This document shows, piece after piece, positions 10,931 to 22,900 of a stretch of 64,000 nt of DNA. Both the position numbers and the translations under genes were made by a program. Source of the stretch: Prorocentrum cordatum (lineage: Eukaryota > Sar > Dinophyceae > Prorocentrales > Prorocentraceae); NCBI GenBank assembly GCA_963575745.1, contig CAUYUJ010019279.1, positions 37,501 to 101,500 of the forward strand, in the 5' to 3' direction. The notes under the pieces were generated by a model, which worked only from the letters and a program-made list of their open reading frames with translations, did no database searches and was not told the origin of the DNA. Within the stretch, counting starts at the first letter, position 1, and each line of letters opens with the position of its first letter.

Positions 10931-11278
10931 GGCATTGTCGCGATGACGCGCTCATTTCAGAAAGCTCGGAAGTCCCCAGCCTCAGAAGGCTTCTGAAAAA
11001 AGATGAAATGCCTTCTCAAAAAGGCTCGAGGTCCCCCGGCCTTCTGAGAAGTTTCCGAAGTTCCCGAAGACGCAGAAAACTCGTCAGAGGCACGGAGGGC
11101 TCCTGAGAAGCCCCGCCAGCATCTGAGAAAACAACCTCCTTTTCGCTTTCCCCCCGCGCTCGCCGCCGAATGGCGGATGATGGCATCGCCGCGATGGCGC
11201 GCTCAAAACGTGTGTGTGTGTGTGTGTGTACAATGTGCTGGCAAGTAGCGACGCGCATTGAGCGACAACGGCGACCAC
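10931..11278. other. no gene; contains (GT)n 11,210-11,228
   Basis: Contains three near-identical AGAAGGCTTCTGA-type words at 10,980-11,110 and a short GT dinucleotide run. Nothing else recognised. Confidence 0.5.
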
Positions 11279-11535
11279 GGCTACACCTAGTTACACCTAG
11301 TTACACGCAGTTACATCCAGCTACACCTTGTTACACCTAGTTACACCTAGTTACGCGCAGTTGCACCTAGTCACGCCTAGTTACACGCAGTAACAGCCAG
11401 CTACACCTAATTACACCTACTTGCACAGAGTTACACCTAATTGCACGCACTTACACCTAATTGTACCTAGTTGCACCTAGCTACACGCAGTTACACGCAG
11501 AAACACGTACTTACAAATAGTTACACGCAGTTACT
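11279..11535. repeat. TTACACCTAG decamer minisatellite
   Basis: About 25 degenerate 10-bp units of the type (C/T)TACAC(C/G)(T/C)AG run head to tail. Variation is concentrated at positions 6-8 (CCT, GCA, TCC). Confidence 0.9.
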
Positions 11536-13750
11536 ATCTGAGGGCGGGCCCCCATGCGGCAAAGCGCCGCTAGAAAATTACATGTAGATCCACATGCAGA
11601 GGTGCGGGATGGAAATTACATACGATACGAACATTTATACGGAATGTCCCCCGTCTTCTCTGGCGCGGCCGACGGCAATGACGACGGCGACGAAGACGAT
11701 CAAGCCGCCGCTGCCGACGCCGACGAAGACGACGACGACAACGACGACGACGACCCTGACGACCCTGACGACCAAGACGACGATGACGACGAAAACGACG
11801 ACGACGACGACCAAGACGACCAAGACGACGACGACGACGACGACGCTCGAGTTTCGGCCTTCAGACGCTCCAAGACAGCCAAAGAGGTCGCCCAAAAAGG
11901 CCCCCCAAAAGGCCCCATGACGGCCCAAGATGGCCCCGGAGGCCTCCAGGACGGCCCAGAAGGCCCCAAGAGCGGAAATGTCGCGTCCTCCGATCCACGA
12001 CGCAGCCAGACCGCCCCATGGTCCCCAAGAGGTCCCCAAGGCGCCCCAAACAGGCACCCAGAGGCCCCAAAAGGCTCCCAAATGGCTTCAAACCTGCTTC
12101 GAAGAGGCCTTCCTGAGACCTACCACGAGGTCCCAACGAACACTCCAAAAGCCTGCGATTCACAACCCAAGCGTGGTGGCGGGATGGGCCGAAGGCCATG
12201 AGATAGGTTCCCGTTGTTCTCCATTGACCTCCTCCTCCTCCTCTTTTTCCTCCTCCTCCACCTCCTCCTCCTCCTCCTCCTCCTCCTCGTTGCCCTCTCA
12301 TTTCCTCCTCCATTTCCATATCATCCTCACCATTCCTCCTCCTCCTCCTTTGCCTTCTCTTCCTCCTCGTCCTTCTTCCCTTCCCCTTCCTCCTCCCCCT
12401 CCGCCTTCCTATCTCCCCCTCTTCATCCTCCTCCTCCTCCTCCTCATCATCATCAGAATCATCATCATACCCATCATCATCACCATCCTCATCATCAGCA
12501 TCATCATCGTCATCGTCGTCACCATCACCTTCACCATCACCACCATCATCACCAGCATCACCAGCATCAGTAGTCAAGTCAGCCAAAGAGGTCGCCCCGA
12601 CAGGCCCCCCAAAAGGCCCCATGACGGCGCAAGAGGGCCCCAAGACGGCCCCAGAGGCCTCCAAGACTGTCGAAAAAGGCCCCCAAGACAGCTGCACAAG
12701 AGGGAGTGGACGGGCCCTCGGATCCAAGACGCATCCAGGACGCCCAAAGAGGTCCCCAAGAGATCCCCAAGACGCCCCAAACAGGCACCCAGAGGCCCCA
12801 AAAGGCTCCCAAATTGCTTCAAACCTGCTTCGAAGAGGCCTTCCTGAGGCCTACCACGAGGTCCCAACGAACACTCCAGAAGCCTCGGATTTACAACCCA
12901 GGCGCGGTGGCGGGATGGGCCGCAGGCCATGAGATAGGTTCCCTGTTGCCCCTCCTCTTCCACCTCCTCCTCCTCCTCCTCCTCCTCCTCCTCCCGCGCC
13001 TCCTCCTCCTCCTCTTCCTCCTCCTCCTCCTCCTCCTCCTCCTCTTCCTCCTCCTCTTCCCCTCCTCCTCCTCGTCCTCCCCTTCCTCCTCCCCCTCCTC
13101 CTCCTCGTACTCGTTGCCCCCCCATCCCCTTCTCTTCCTCCTCCTCCTCTCCCTCCTTTGCCTTTTCCTCCTCCTCGTCATTGTTTCCCCTCCCCGTCCT
13201 CCTCCTCCTCCCCCCCTCTCAAATATTTCTCCTCCTCCTCCTACTCGTCCTCCTGTTCCTTCTCCTCCTCGTCCCCATAATCATCATCATCACCAGCATC
13301 GTCATCGTCATCATCATCATCATGATCATCATCATCATCATCAGCAGCATCATCATCATGATCACCATCATCATCATCACCATCATCATCAGCATCATCA
13401 TCATCAACATCGTCGTCATCATCATCGGCATCATCATCATCACCGTCACCACCATCATCGTCATCATCATCGTCATCAGCATCACCGTCATCGTCATCAC
13501 CATCACCACCACCATCATATCCATCATCTGCATCATCACCAGCATCATAATCAATACAGCCAAAGAGGTCGCCCCGAAAGGCCCCCCAAAAGGCCCCATG
13601 ACGACCCAAGAAAATCCCCAAAAGGCCCGAGCGGCCTCCAAGACGGCCTAAAGGCCCCCACAACGGCTGCAAAAGAGGGCCCGGACGGGGGACCCGAACT
13701 GAAATTTCGCCCCCCGGACCCAAGACGCATCTAAGACGCCCCAAGAGGTC
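11536..13750 (+). repeat. compound tandem block: microsatellite plus CCAAGAGG module, three copies
   Basis: The module starting CAGCCAAAGAGGTCGCCC occurs at about 11,876, 12,580 and 13,558, each time directly after a trinucleotide tract (GAC at 11,670-11,850, ATC at 12,440-12,575, ATC at 13,275-13,555). The first two modules share the same ~170-bp 3' part (12,046-12,214 and 12,776-12,945), ending GATAGGTTCCC and followed by a TCC tract. The third module diverges after about 100 bp. The unit is therefore [module - TCC tract - ATC tract] of roughly 0.7-1 kb. Long open frames across it are repeat products. Confidence 0.8.
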
Positions 13751-13809
13751 CCCGAAAGGTCCCCAGGGAACCCGAAACATACACCCGGAGGCCCCCAAAG
13801 GCTCCCAAG

Positions 13810-14345
<536 letters not shown>

Positions 14346-14764
14346 TCATCTTGTTTCTCCCCTCGCACTCCCCAGCCCTCCCTCCTTTCCCTATCACCCT
14401 CTTCCCCCCCCATCGGCATCCTCCGCACAATCCCTCTCCTCCCCCCTTTTTTCCCCCTCGCCCCTCTCCTCGTCACCCCCCGTCCCTTTCCTACCCCGCA
14501 TATTCCAAGCCCTTCTCGGATGTCATCCAATCGGTCTCGAACCGCGCGTGGCCGCGGCCGCGAGGATTCCCCGCGAGTCCAACGAGAAACGTCCGTGCAG
14601 CTACGAGGCGGCGCGGACCTCCCACGCGCCCTGGGGCGGCTGGCCCGTCGCCTATGGGAGGACGACGACGACGAGAGAGACGGCGTGGCCAGCGGCACCG
14701 CTGATCGGCGGGGCGGCCGCGGACCGTCGACCCGACCCCAAGAGGGACGGACAGGGGACCGACC
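14346..14764. other. no recognisable gene
   Basis: C/T-rich then GC-rich sequence. No supported coding sequence. Confidence 0.45.
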
Positions 14765-14850
14765 ACGACGACGACGACGACGACGACGACGAGGACGACG
14801 ACGACGACGACGACGACGACGTCGAAGACGACGACGACGACGACGGCGAC
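14765..14850. repeat. (GAC)n microsatellite
   Basis: GACGACGAC run interrupted once by GTCGAAGAC. Confidence 0.95.
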
Positions 14851-14884
14851 GACGAGCGAAAGCGAGAGCGAGAGAGAACGACAG

Positions 14885-15125
14885 CAGGGCCACGAAGGGC
14901 ACGAAGTAGGCCACGAAGGGCGACAGCGGGGTCACGAAGGGAATGCATATGGGGCCACGAAGAACGCGAACGAGCGGGGGCCCCGGGGCCCCGAGTGCAG
15001 ATAATGCGGGGCCACAGAAGGCAACTATGGGGCCACTGAGGGTAGCAACTGGGCCACGTAGGACAGTGAGGGGGACACAACTGGCGCCAGCGGGGCCACG
15101 AAGGGCATGCACATGGGGCCACAAC
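14885..15125 (+). repeat. GGGGCCACGAAGGGC minisatellite
   Basis: Degenerate units of about 15-27 bp centred on GGGGCCACGAAGG recur roughly ten times. Confidence 0.7.
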
Positions 15126-15189
15126 GGGCGCGACTCCTGGGTGCCTGGGTGTCGGGAGCGCGGCGCTTGGGCAACTTGCAGGGAATTCC

Positions 15190-15400
15190 AACGCAAGGCT
15201 ATTCTTCAGTAAAATGCAAGCAAGTCCCCAGCGAGAGCGCGACTCCAGAGCGCCGGGAAAGCGATTCCGCGATTCCTGAATAAGTTGTAAGGAAGTCCCA
15301 AGCGAGAGCGCGATTCCTGAATAAAATGCGAGGAAGTCTCGGCGGGAGCGGAGGTCCTGGCTAAATTGTAAGGAAGAAATCTCAGGCGGGAGCCGTTGTT
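15190..15400 (+). repeat. ~55-bp tandem repeat (GCGAGAGCGCGATTCC unit)
   Basis: About four imperfect copies of a unit containing TGAATAAAATGC(G/A)AGGAAGTC and GCGAGAGCGCGA(T/C)TCC. Confidence 0.75.
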
Positions 15401-15657
15401 GTTGTAACCCAGGGGCCAGGGGCCCAGTTTGAGCAGGAAGATTTTCCCTGTCAAAAACAGGGTGCGAGCGTCGAGGGGTACACTTTGATTGAGAAAAAAC
15501 AGTATGCACCGGTGGGGGGATCAACGATAATTATTCTTCAGCAATGAGATTCAACAACGCAACAAACATAATTCTGACCACGAATACCTTACTCAGCAAC
15601 GCACGCAGGGACAATGAATGACCGTTCGGCCCCCTCACTCTGAGATTATGTATATAT

Positions 15658-15694
<37 letters not shown>

Positions 15695-15899
15695 CGCCAC
15701 GGTGCCTTCAGCACGCAGTGGAGTGCAACAAGGCCCCTGCAGCCCTGAGACTTGAGAGGCGAGCTTTCTGAGACCTGAGAAGCATAGGGTTGTACTGTTT
15801 CTACGGGCCCGGATCCCCACTTTCCCAGCCGCTCCTGGCAGCTCCCCGGAAATCACCAGCCGCCACTTCACCAGCCGCTCCTGAGAGTTCCCGGGGGAG
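15401..15899. other. no gene; contains (GA)n 15,659-15,694
   Basis: Moderate-GC sequence with a pure GA dinucleotide run. Nothing else recognised. Confidence 0.5.
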
Positions 15900-16990
15900 C
15901 TCTAACTCGAGGGGGATCCAAGAGGGCCCGCATGCGCCGAATTATCGCCCCAAGACGCCCAAGATCGCCTCCAGAAGGCCCCAGACGCCTCCAGGACGCC
16001 CCCAGAGGCCTCAGGCCGGCCCGAGGGGCCCAGGAGAGAGAACACGAACTGGAAATCCGAGCCTTCCGCCCCAAGAGGCCCCCAGGAGGCCCCAAGTGGC
16101 GCCCAAGAGGCCCCAGGAGGCCCCCCAAAGAGGCCCCCAAGAGGCCCCCAAACGGCCCCCAAGAAACCTGAACACTGACTCCAAGAGGCCACCGAGAGGC
16201 CTCCCACGAGATCCCAACGACCGTCCAATACGCTTCATGCCCACCACCCAGGCGCAATGTCGGGAATTGCCGTAGGCATCTGTGTGTATATATATATATA
16301 GATAGATATGTGTGTGTGTGTCCATATATATATATATATATATACACAGAGATGTTGTTGACCGTCGCCGTACTAATGCAGCGTCCCGAGTGGGCCTTCT
16401 TCGGGGTCTCTTGAAGCTGCGTTCAGGCTGTCATGGGGGCCTACTGGGCCTTCTTGGGGCCATCCGGGGCCGTCTTGGTCCCTCAGGGCAGTCTTGGGGG
16501 CCTCTCGGGGAGGTTTGGGGGCGGTCTGGGGGTACTGTTGGGCTGTGCTGGTGTCGTCTTGGGCCGTCTGGAGCCCCTCCGGGTACCCTCTTGGAAAGTC
16601 TTGGGGCCGTCCAGTGCCCCTGTTGGGCCGTCCTGGGCTCGTCTTGGGGCCCTCCTGGGCACCTTCTGGGCCATCTTGGGGCGATCTCTGGGGTCTCCTC
16701 GGTCGTCTCGGGCACTCTGGAGACAGAGAAACCGAGTATGCGAAAATGGCACCGCAACCTCAGGAAAGCCTGAAATTTGTGCCTCTCGGGGGCCTCTTGG
16801 GAGTCCTCTTCGGGCCCCCTTGGGCCATCTGGGGAGCCCGCTGGGCCGTCGAGTACCAATATTGGGCCCATCGTGGCCGTCTTGGGGCGCTCATCGAGCC
16901 CTCAAAAGGCCTCTTGTGCCGTCCGGGGCCGTCTTAGGGACATATTGGGTCGTCTTGAGCCCCCAGGCGCTCGCCGCTCAGGCTCCCCAG
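15900..16990. repeat. large imperfect palindrome of the CCAAGAGGCC family around a TA/GT core
   Basis: 15,940-16,230 carries CCCCAAGAGGCC-type units. From 16,385 to 16,960 the complementary form GGCCTCTTGGGG fills the same strand. The centre (16,283-16,347) is TATATA/GATAGATA/GTGTGT simple sequence. The arms are degenerate. Arginine/proline/glycine-rich open frames are compositional. Confidence 0.7.
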
Positions 16991-17063
16991 ACGCACCCAG
17001 AACTGTGTAAGGTCAGTCTTCTATTGATAAGGGGGCAGCTTGAATGAGTCCAGCTACATGTAA

Positions 17064-17415
17064 ATGTATGCATGCATGCATGCATGCATCCATCCATCCA
17101 TCCATCCATCCATCCATCCATCCATCAATTTATCCATCCATCTATCCATCCATCCATCCACCCATACACACTTACATGAATACATACATGAACACATACC
17201 TACCTACCTACCTACCTACCTACCTACCTACCCACGTACGTACATACGTACATGCATACATGCATGTCTGCATGCATACATACATTCATACATACATGCA
17301 TGCATGCAAACATGCATGCATACGCGCATACATAGTTACATACATACACACACATACATACACACATATATACATACATGCCTGTGCATCTGTGTAACTA
17401 TGTATAGATATAGAT
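17064..17415. repeat. tetranucleotide array (ATGC, CATC, TACC, ATAC)
   Basis: Successive blocks of ATGC, CATC, TACC/CTAC and ATAC tetramers change one base at a time, as expected of a microsatellite that mutated and re-expanded. Confidence 0.95.
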
Positions 17416-17817
17416 AGGTACACTAAACTGTTACCCAACTTTACCCCCATACAGTGCGCTGCTGCACTGTGACGGTGAACTCTATGCGCTGTAAGGGAAA
17501 GTGGTAAACGCCACGCCGTGCAAGCTGTGCGGTGTGAGCAGTGGTGGGGTGGGGGGGGGGCGACACCCGTGCGAGGAGGGCGATGCGTGCTGCAGGCTGC
17601 ATCGTGTGAGGGCTGTGTGGTGTGCGCTGGAGGAGGCAGCTGCGGCGCGCAAGCAGTGTGAGGCAGGCCGTGATGTGCAGGCCGTGCGGTGTGGGCTGTG
17701 TGGGGCACCCCGCGAGGCGCCCGCCCGCAGCGCAACCCGAGCGCGGGGCGCCCGCGAGGCGGCACGGGGCCGCAGCGTGGCGGGAGCCCAGAAATTGCCC
17801 AGTCGACGACTGAGCGT
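17416..17817. other. no recognisable gene
   Basis: GC-rich; contains a run of nine G at about 17,550-17,560. The GTGCGG/CTGTGTGG words give open frames without family resemblance. Confidence 0.45.
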
Positions 17818-18046
17818 TCGGTCGGACATGTCCTCCTGCAGGCGGGTTTTGGACGAGGAATAACACATACCCAAACATGTTCAAAACATGCTCGAAGATA
17901 TTCAAACATACTCAAACGACAACACTGTCCAACAAAATGCTCAAACACAGTCTCAAAACATCAGAATGTCAACAAACAGAGCCCCAAAAACGGATTCGAC
18001 TATTTTTGAAGATTCCCCCTGTAGGGGGACATGCCCGACTTAAACT
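17818..18046. mobile_element. MITE-like element with TIRs, copy 2
   Basis: Left end GTCGGACATGTCCTCCTGCA, right end TGTAGGGGGACATGCCCGAC, and subterminal GGCGGGTTTTGGACGA as in the element at 4,298. The A/C-rich interior repeats (T)CAAACA(T/C)(G/A)(C/T)TCAAA words and is about 75 bp longer than copy 1. It contains no transposase and would need one supplied in trans. Confidence 0.75.
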
Positions 18047-18410
18047 TGGCGACGCAACATAAGAACCCCAAGTGCAAGCACTGCCCAATACTCACCGCAA
18101 TACTTTTCGGGACGCCCGCAAGTACGGAACAAATGGGTGCGATGTCCAACAGAAAACGTTGTCCAGTATCGACAGCAGCCGATGTTGAGCAGGCGGCCTT
18201 CTGTCTCAAATGGACAACGTCCGCGGCGGCGCAGACAGCGAATATTGTTCAACATGAACAGGGACTGCTGTTGGGCGTCGTGTCCATTTTGGAGGCGGCG
18301 AACATCTGAACTGGTTGGGACCCCAGACATCCGGTTCACGCACTCGCTCACTCCGCGTCCCCCCCTTCCTGCCTAAAGCGCCAGCAATCTCCCGACCTGG
18401 GCCCTTCCTC
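18047..18410. other. no recognisable gene
   Basis: Mixed-composition sequence with overlapping open frames on both strands and no domain signature. Confidence 0.4.
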
Positions 18411-20960
18411 CGCACTCCAGCTTTCTGCCTCCCACTGCTCCCTCCTCCGCCTTCTCCTCCTCCGCCTCCCTCCTCCTCTTCCCCCTCCTCCTCAAACTCC
18501 TCATGCTCCTCCACCGCTTCCTGCTCCTCCTCCTCCTGCTGTCCTTCCTCCTCCTCCTCCTCCTCCTCCTCCTCCTCCTCTTCCTCCTCCTCCTCCACCT
18601 TCCTCCTTCCCTAACGCCCTCCTCGTCCTCCTCCCAGGCCCCTTCGTGTGCACGAGGCACGCCGCACGAGGCAGGCCGCGTTCCTTCTAAGCCCCCTCCT
18701 CCTCCCCCGCCTCCCCCCCCCCTTCCCCCTCCCCCTCTCCCTCCTCCTCCCCTTCCTCCTCTTCCTCCTCCTTTCTCTCCTCCTCCTTCTCCTCCTCCTC
18801 CTCCTCCTCCTCATCTCCTCCTCCTCCTCCTCCTCCTCCTCCCCTTCCCCTTCCCCCTCCGACTCCCCTCTTCCTCCCCCGCCCCCTCCGCGTCCTCCCC
18901 CTCCTCCTCCCCCCTCCCCCTGCTTGACATCCGACTGTGCAAGTAGGGAGGGGAGCTGCCCCATGGTAAGGGATGGGATGGAGGGGTAGGATCAGATGTG
19001 ACGCGAGCGCACCTAGCTTGCCCATCCCCCTCCCCGTCCCCCCTCTCCCCTCTCCCCTCTCCCTCCCCCTCCCCCTCCTCCTCCTCCTCCTCCTCCTCCT
19101 CCTCCTCAATCTCCTCCTCCTCTTCCTCCTCCTCCTCCCCCTTCCTCCTTCCCTAACGCCCTCCTCGTCCTCCTCCCAGGCCCCTTCGTGTGCACGAGGC
19201 CCCGCCCTCCTCGTCCTCCTCCCAGGGCCCTTCCTCTCATTCTCCCCATTCTCCTCATTCCCCTGATTCTCCTCATTCTCATCATTCTCCTCATTCGCCT
19301 CATTCTCCTCATTCTCCTCATTCTCCTCATTCTCCTCAATCTCCTCATTCTCCTCAGTCTCCTGAGTCTTCTCATCCTCCTCATTCTCCTCATTCTCTTC
19401 ATTCTCCTCATTCTCCTCATTCTCCTCATTATCCCCCCTCCCCTTTCTCCCTCCCCCGCCCATCCCCCTCCCGCCCCCTCCTCCCCCCCCCCCCCTCCCA
19501 CTCCCCTCCCCCCTCCCCCCCTCTCCTCTTCCCCCTCCCTCCCACTCCCCCTCCTCTCCTCCTCCTGCTCCTCCTCCTCCTCCTATCCTCTCCTCCTCCT
19601 TCATTCGCCTCATTTCTCCTCACTCTCATCCTCATTTCCTCATTCTCCTCATTTCCTCATCTCATTCTCCTCAATTCTCCTCATTATCCTCAATCCTCCT
19701 CATTCCTCCATTTCTTCTCCTCATTCTCTCCTCCTCCTCATTAAACCTCCTCCTCCTCCTCCTCCTCCTCCTCCTCATTCTCCTCATTCTCCTCAGTACC
19801 TTCATCCTCCTCCTCCTCCTTCTCCTTTTCCTCCCCCCCCCCTCCCCTTCCCCCTCCCCCTCTGCCCTCTCCCTCCCCCGCCCCCTCCTCCTCCCCCCCC
19901 CTTCCCCTCTCCCTCCCCCTCTCCCCTCCCTCCCCCTCCTTCTCCCCCTCCTTCTCCTCCTCCTTTTTCCTCCTCCTCCTCCTCCTCCTCCTCTCTTCCT
20001 CCTTCCACTCCTCCTCATTCTCCTCATTCTCCTCATTCTCCGAATTCTCATCATGTTCCTCATTATCCTCATTCTCCTCATCCTCCTCACTCTCTCACTC
20101 CCCTCATTCTCCTCATTCTTCTCATTCTCCTCATTATTTTCATGATCCTCAGTCTCTCCGTTCCTTCTGATTATCCTCCCCCTCCTTCTCCTCCTCTCCT
20201 TCTCACTTCCTCCTCTCCTCCTCCTCACTCCTCTCGCCTCCTCCCCCTTCCCCATTCCCCCTCCCTCCCCCTTCCCCGCCCCTCCTCACTCCTCCTCCTC
20301 TCCTTCTCATCCTCCTCTTCGACCTCCTCATCTCCTCCTCTCCTCCTCCTCCCCTCCTCTCCTCCTACCTCTCCTCCTCCTCCTCTCCTCCTCCTCCTCC
20401 TCCTCCTCCTCCTCCTCCCCCTCCACCCTCCCCCCCTCTCCTCTCCCTCTCCCTCCCCGTCACTCCTCCCTCCTCCTCCTCCTCCTCCTCCCTCATTCGC
20501 CTCATATCCTCATTCTCCTCACCCTCCTCATTCTCCTCATTCTCCTAATTTTCCTCATTCTCCTCATTCTCCTCATTCTCCTCATTCTCCTCATTCTCCT
20601 CTCCTCCACTCCTCATTCCTCTCCTCATTCTCCTCATTCTCCTCATTCTCTCCTCCTCCTTCATTCTCCTCATTCTGCTCATTTCCTCTCCTCCTGCATC
20701 CTCCACATCCTCACCTCCTCCTCTCCTCCTTCCATTCCCCCTCCCTCCCCCTCCTCCGCCCTCTGATCCTCCCCCTCCTCGTTTTCCTCATGTTCCTCAT
20801 TCTCCTCATCATTCTCCTCACTCTCCTCAATCTCCTCATTTTCCTCATTCTCCACATTCTCCTCATTTTCCTCATTCGCCTCATTCTCCTCATTCTCCTC
20901 ATTACCTTTATTTTTCTCATTCTCCTCTTCCTCCTCCACCTCCTCCTCCTCCTTCCACCT
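18411..20960 (+). repeat. long pyrimidine tract: (TCC)n and (TTCTCCTCA)n
   Basis: About 2.5 kb of TCC, CCCCTC and the nonamer TTCTCCTCA on the plus strand. A duplicated ~60-bp segment (CCTCCTCGTCCTCCTCCCAG and following) occurs near 18,620 and 19,160. A 609-aa open frame runs through it, but its Ser/Pro/Leu/His composition follows the repeat exactly. A short break at 18,930-19,020 holds nothing recognisable. Confidence 0.9.
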
Positions 20961-21154
20961 CCTCCTTCTCCTCCGCCCCCCTCTTGTGGCAGCCGCGGCG
21001 CCTCCTTCGGGACGTAGCCGCCCGCCAGTTCGCCTGCGGCGGGGGGGCCCCGCGGGACACGGGCTGCGGTCGGGCCGGCGTCGGGGGCCGGCGCCGGCGC
21101 CGAGGACCGGCGCCAGGTGCACGGTGTCCCCCGGGGCCGTAGGCGAGCGACCAG
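20961..21154. other. GC-rich spacer, no gene
   Basis: Separates a TCC tract from its complementary GGA tract. It can form the loop of a long pyrimidine/purine fold-back. Confidence 0.5.
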
Positions 21155-21325
21155 AGGAGGAGGAGGAGGAGGAGGAGGAGGAGGAGGAGGAGGAGGAGGA
21201 GGAGGAGGAGGAGGGAGGAGGAGGAGGACGAGGAGGGGGAGGATGGGGAGGAGGATACAAAGGAGGAGGAGGAGGAGGAGGAGGAGGAGGAGGAGGAGGA
21301 GGAGGAGGAGGAGGAGGAGGAGGGG
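21155..21325 (+). repeat. (GGA)n microsatellite
   Basis: GAGGAGGAG units, the complement of the TCC tract upstream, with a CAAAGGAGG break at 21,256. Confidence 0.95.
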
Positions 21326-21360
21326 TCGCCCAAACCCTTCGGACAAACCCTCCAGGCCCA

Positions 21361-21540
21361 GGGACACACAAAGAAACAAACGTAAATCCAGGGATCCCCC
21401 CCATACGCTCGTGTAAGTGTTGTATTTGATATCGTCTTTCCGGACCCCCCCGCCCCCCCATATTCCCCATTGTTTCCCATATTTGGTCCTGGGGGCCGAC
21501 GATAACGTGCGTCGGTGTGCTTATTCCATCCTGAATACCG
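21361..21540 (+). repeat. dispersed CATATTTTCCCATAT repeat, diverged copy 4
   Basis: GGGACACACAAAGAAACAAACG, then CCCCCATATTCCCCATTGTT and TCCCATATTTGGTCCTGG, then GCGTCGGTGTGCTTATTCC. This keeps the order and spacing of copies 2 and 3 with many substitutions. Confidence 0.55.
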
Positions 21541-22329
21541 ACCGCAAGGGCACCAGGCCAATCAAGGCCGACGCCGGAACGCAAAGCTGCCACCCCCAGC
21601 GCGAGGGCCACGCACAGCGGCGCGGGGACCAGCTCCAGGGGGCGTGCTCGGGTCGGGGGCCAGGCCAAGGAGGCACGCTTTGCGGGTTCGCGCCCACGCA
21701 CGGACGATGCGAGGGCGGCGAGGACGCGATGACCACGATGGGACGGTTTCCACCACCACCATCAACATGAGCTGGAGGGGGAAAGAGGTGGAGGCTGAAG
21801 TCGAGGATGACGAAAAGGAGGAGGAGGAGGAGGAGGAGGAGGAGGAGGAGGAGGAGGAGGAGGAGGAGGAGGAGAAGAAGGAGGAACCCCTCCCCCTCCA
21901 ACTTATGGTGGTGGTGGTAGAAAACAAGCCCATCATACCACTTGAATGACGAAAAGGGAACGGGTCGTACGCGAGAGTGCATTATCGGCGGCCCTGCGCC
22001 GCGGCTTGCGCGGGCCGCCACCGTGGCACACCGCGTGGAGCCGAGAGCGTTCACGCATTACGCGCGAAACTTACGCGCGAACGTCCGCACAATCGTCCCC
22101 GTCGCTTCCGTCTCTCACCCGGCGTCCGCGCGGGGCCAGCAACTCCAAAGCGCGATGGCCAAGGGTCGGGCGGCCAGGGAGGCACACTGCGGCCCAGGTC
22201 CACAGCAAGAAGAGAAATAACTGCCTGCAAACACATGAGCGGCCAGAATCGCATCAAGGTATCGGATGCTCGTCGTCAGGGTACCTTGGGTCTCATCCCT
22301 GGAAAGAGGTGCACATTGCCTCACTAGAA
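21541..22329. other. no gene; (GGA)n at 21,814-21,880
   Basis: GC-rich. The pair CACAGCGGCGCGGGGACCAG / AGGCACGCTTTGCGGG near 21,610-21,690 has a looser relative near 22,130-22,200. No supported coding sequence. Confidence 0.4.
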
Positions 22330-22450
22330 GAAGATCAATAATAAGAGGAGTAATACTGATAAGAAGAATAATAATCATAATAAGGAAAAATAGGAAGCAT
22401 AAGAATAATAATACTGAAAAGAATAAGCGTAAGTAAACGAGTCAGAAGGA
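22330..22450. repeat. AATAATAAGA-type A-rich simple sequence
   Basis: AATAAT, AAGAAG and ATAATC words give a local A-rich island in GC-rich surroundings, directly left of a fold-back element. The same arrangement (A-rich tract then fold-back) is seen at 1,931-2,138. Confidence 0.8.
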
Positions 22451-22490
22451 AGAGAAGAAGTAAACACATAAACAAACACACATCAACGTA

Positions 22491-22633
22491 CATTGTTGGC
22501 GCTCCACGCGAATTTCTTGGATCCGCGCTGGACCCCCCTCCCTGGAGCGCGGAGCGCGCCAGGGGCGCCGCCAGGAGCGCCGCCGGGGGGGCCCAGCGCG
22601 GACCCAAAAAACCCGCGCGGAACACCAACAATC
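22491..22633. repeat. GC-rich fold-back element, copy 2
   Basis: The left arm CATTGTTGGCGCTCCACGCG and right arm CGCGCGGAACACCAACAAT are inverted. The loop again contains GCCAGGGGCGCCGCCAGGAG, as in 2,031-2,138. The terminal ATTGTTGG/CCAACAAT is a clean 8-bp inverted end. Confidence 0.75.
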
Positions 22634-22746
22634 TATGTTTATGTGTTTCTTTTATTCCCCCCCCCCGTCCCACGCGTCGTCCCCCCATGGCGCAACGCCC
22701 GCTCCCTGACCTCGACCGCCCGCTTTCTGGGCCGGGCCAAGGGGGG

Positions 22747-22900
22747 TTGGGCGTGGCTTCATGGGGGGGTCACAAATGGGGGGGTCAGAAACGGTCCCCT
22801 TTCGTGCCCCTTGGGGGCTCGTTTAGGTACCGTCTGGGTACCTTTTCGGACCACCCTCGCCACCCCCCCATTTATGACCCCTCCATTACGCAACGCCCAA
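22747..22900. repeat. fold-back element with ~39-bp arms
   Basis: Arms 22,747-22,785 and 22,862-22,900 are inverted copies with about five mismatches (TTGGGCG at the outside, ACAAATGGGGGGG / CCCCCCCATTTAT at the inside). The 76-bp loop is unique sequence containing two GGTACC words. Confidence 0.75.

Noticed and set aside
19188-21017. 609-aa plus-strand open frame
   Set aside because: Ser/Pro/Leu/His run produced by TCC and TTCTCCTCA repeats.
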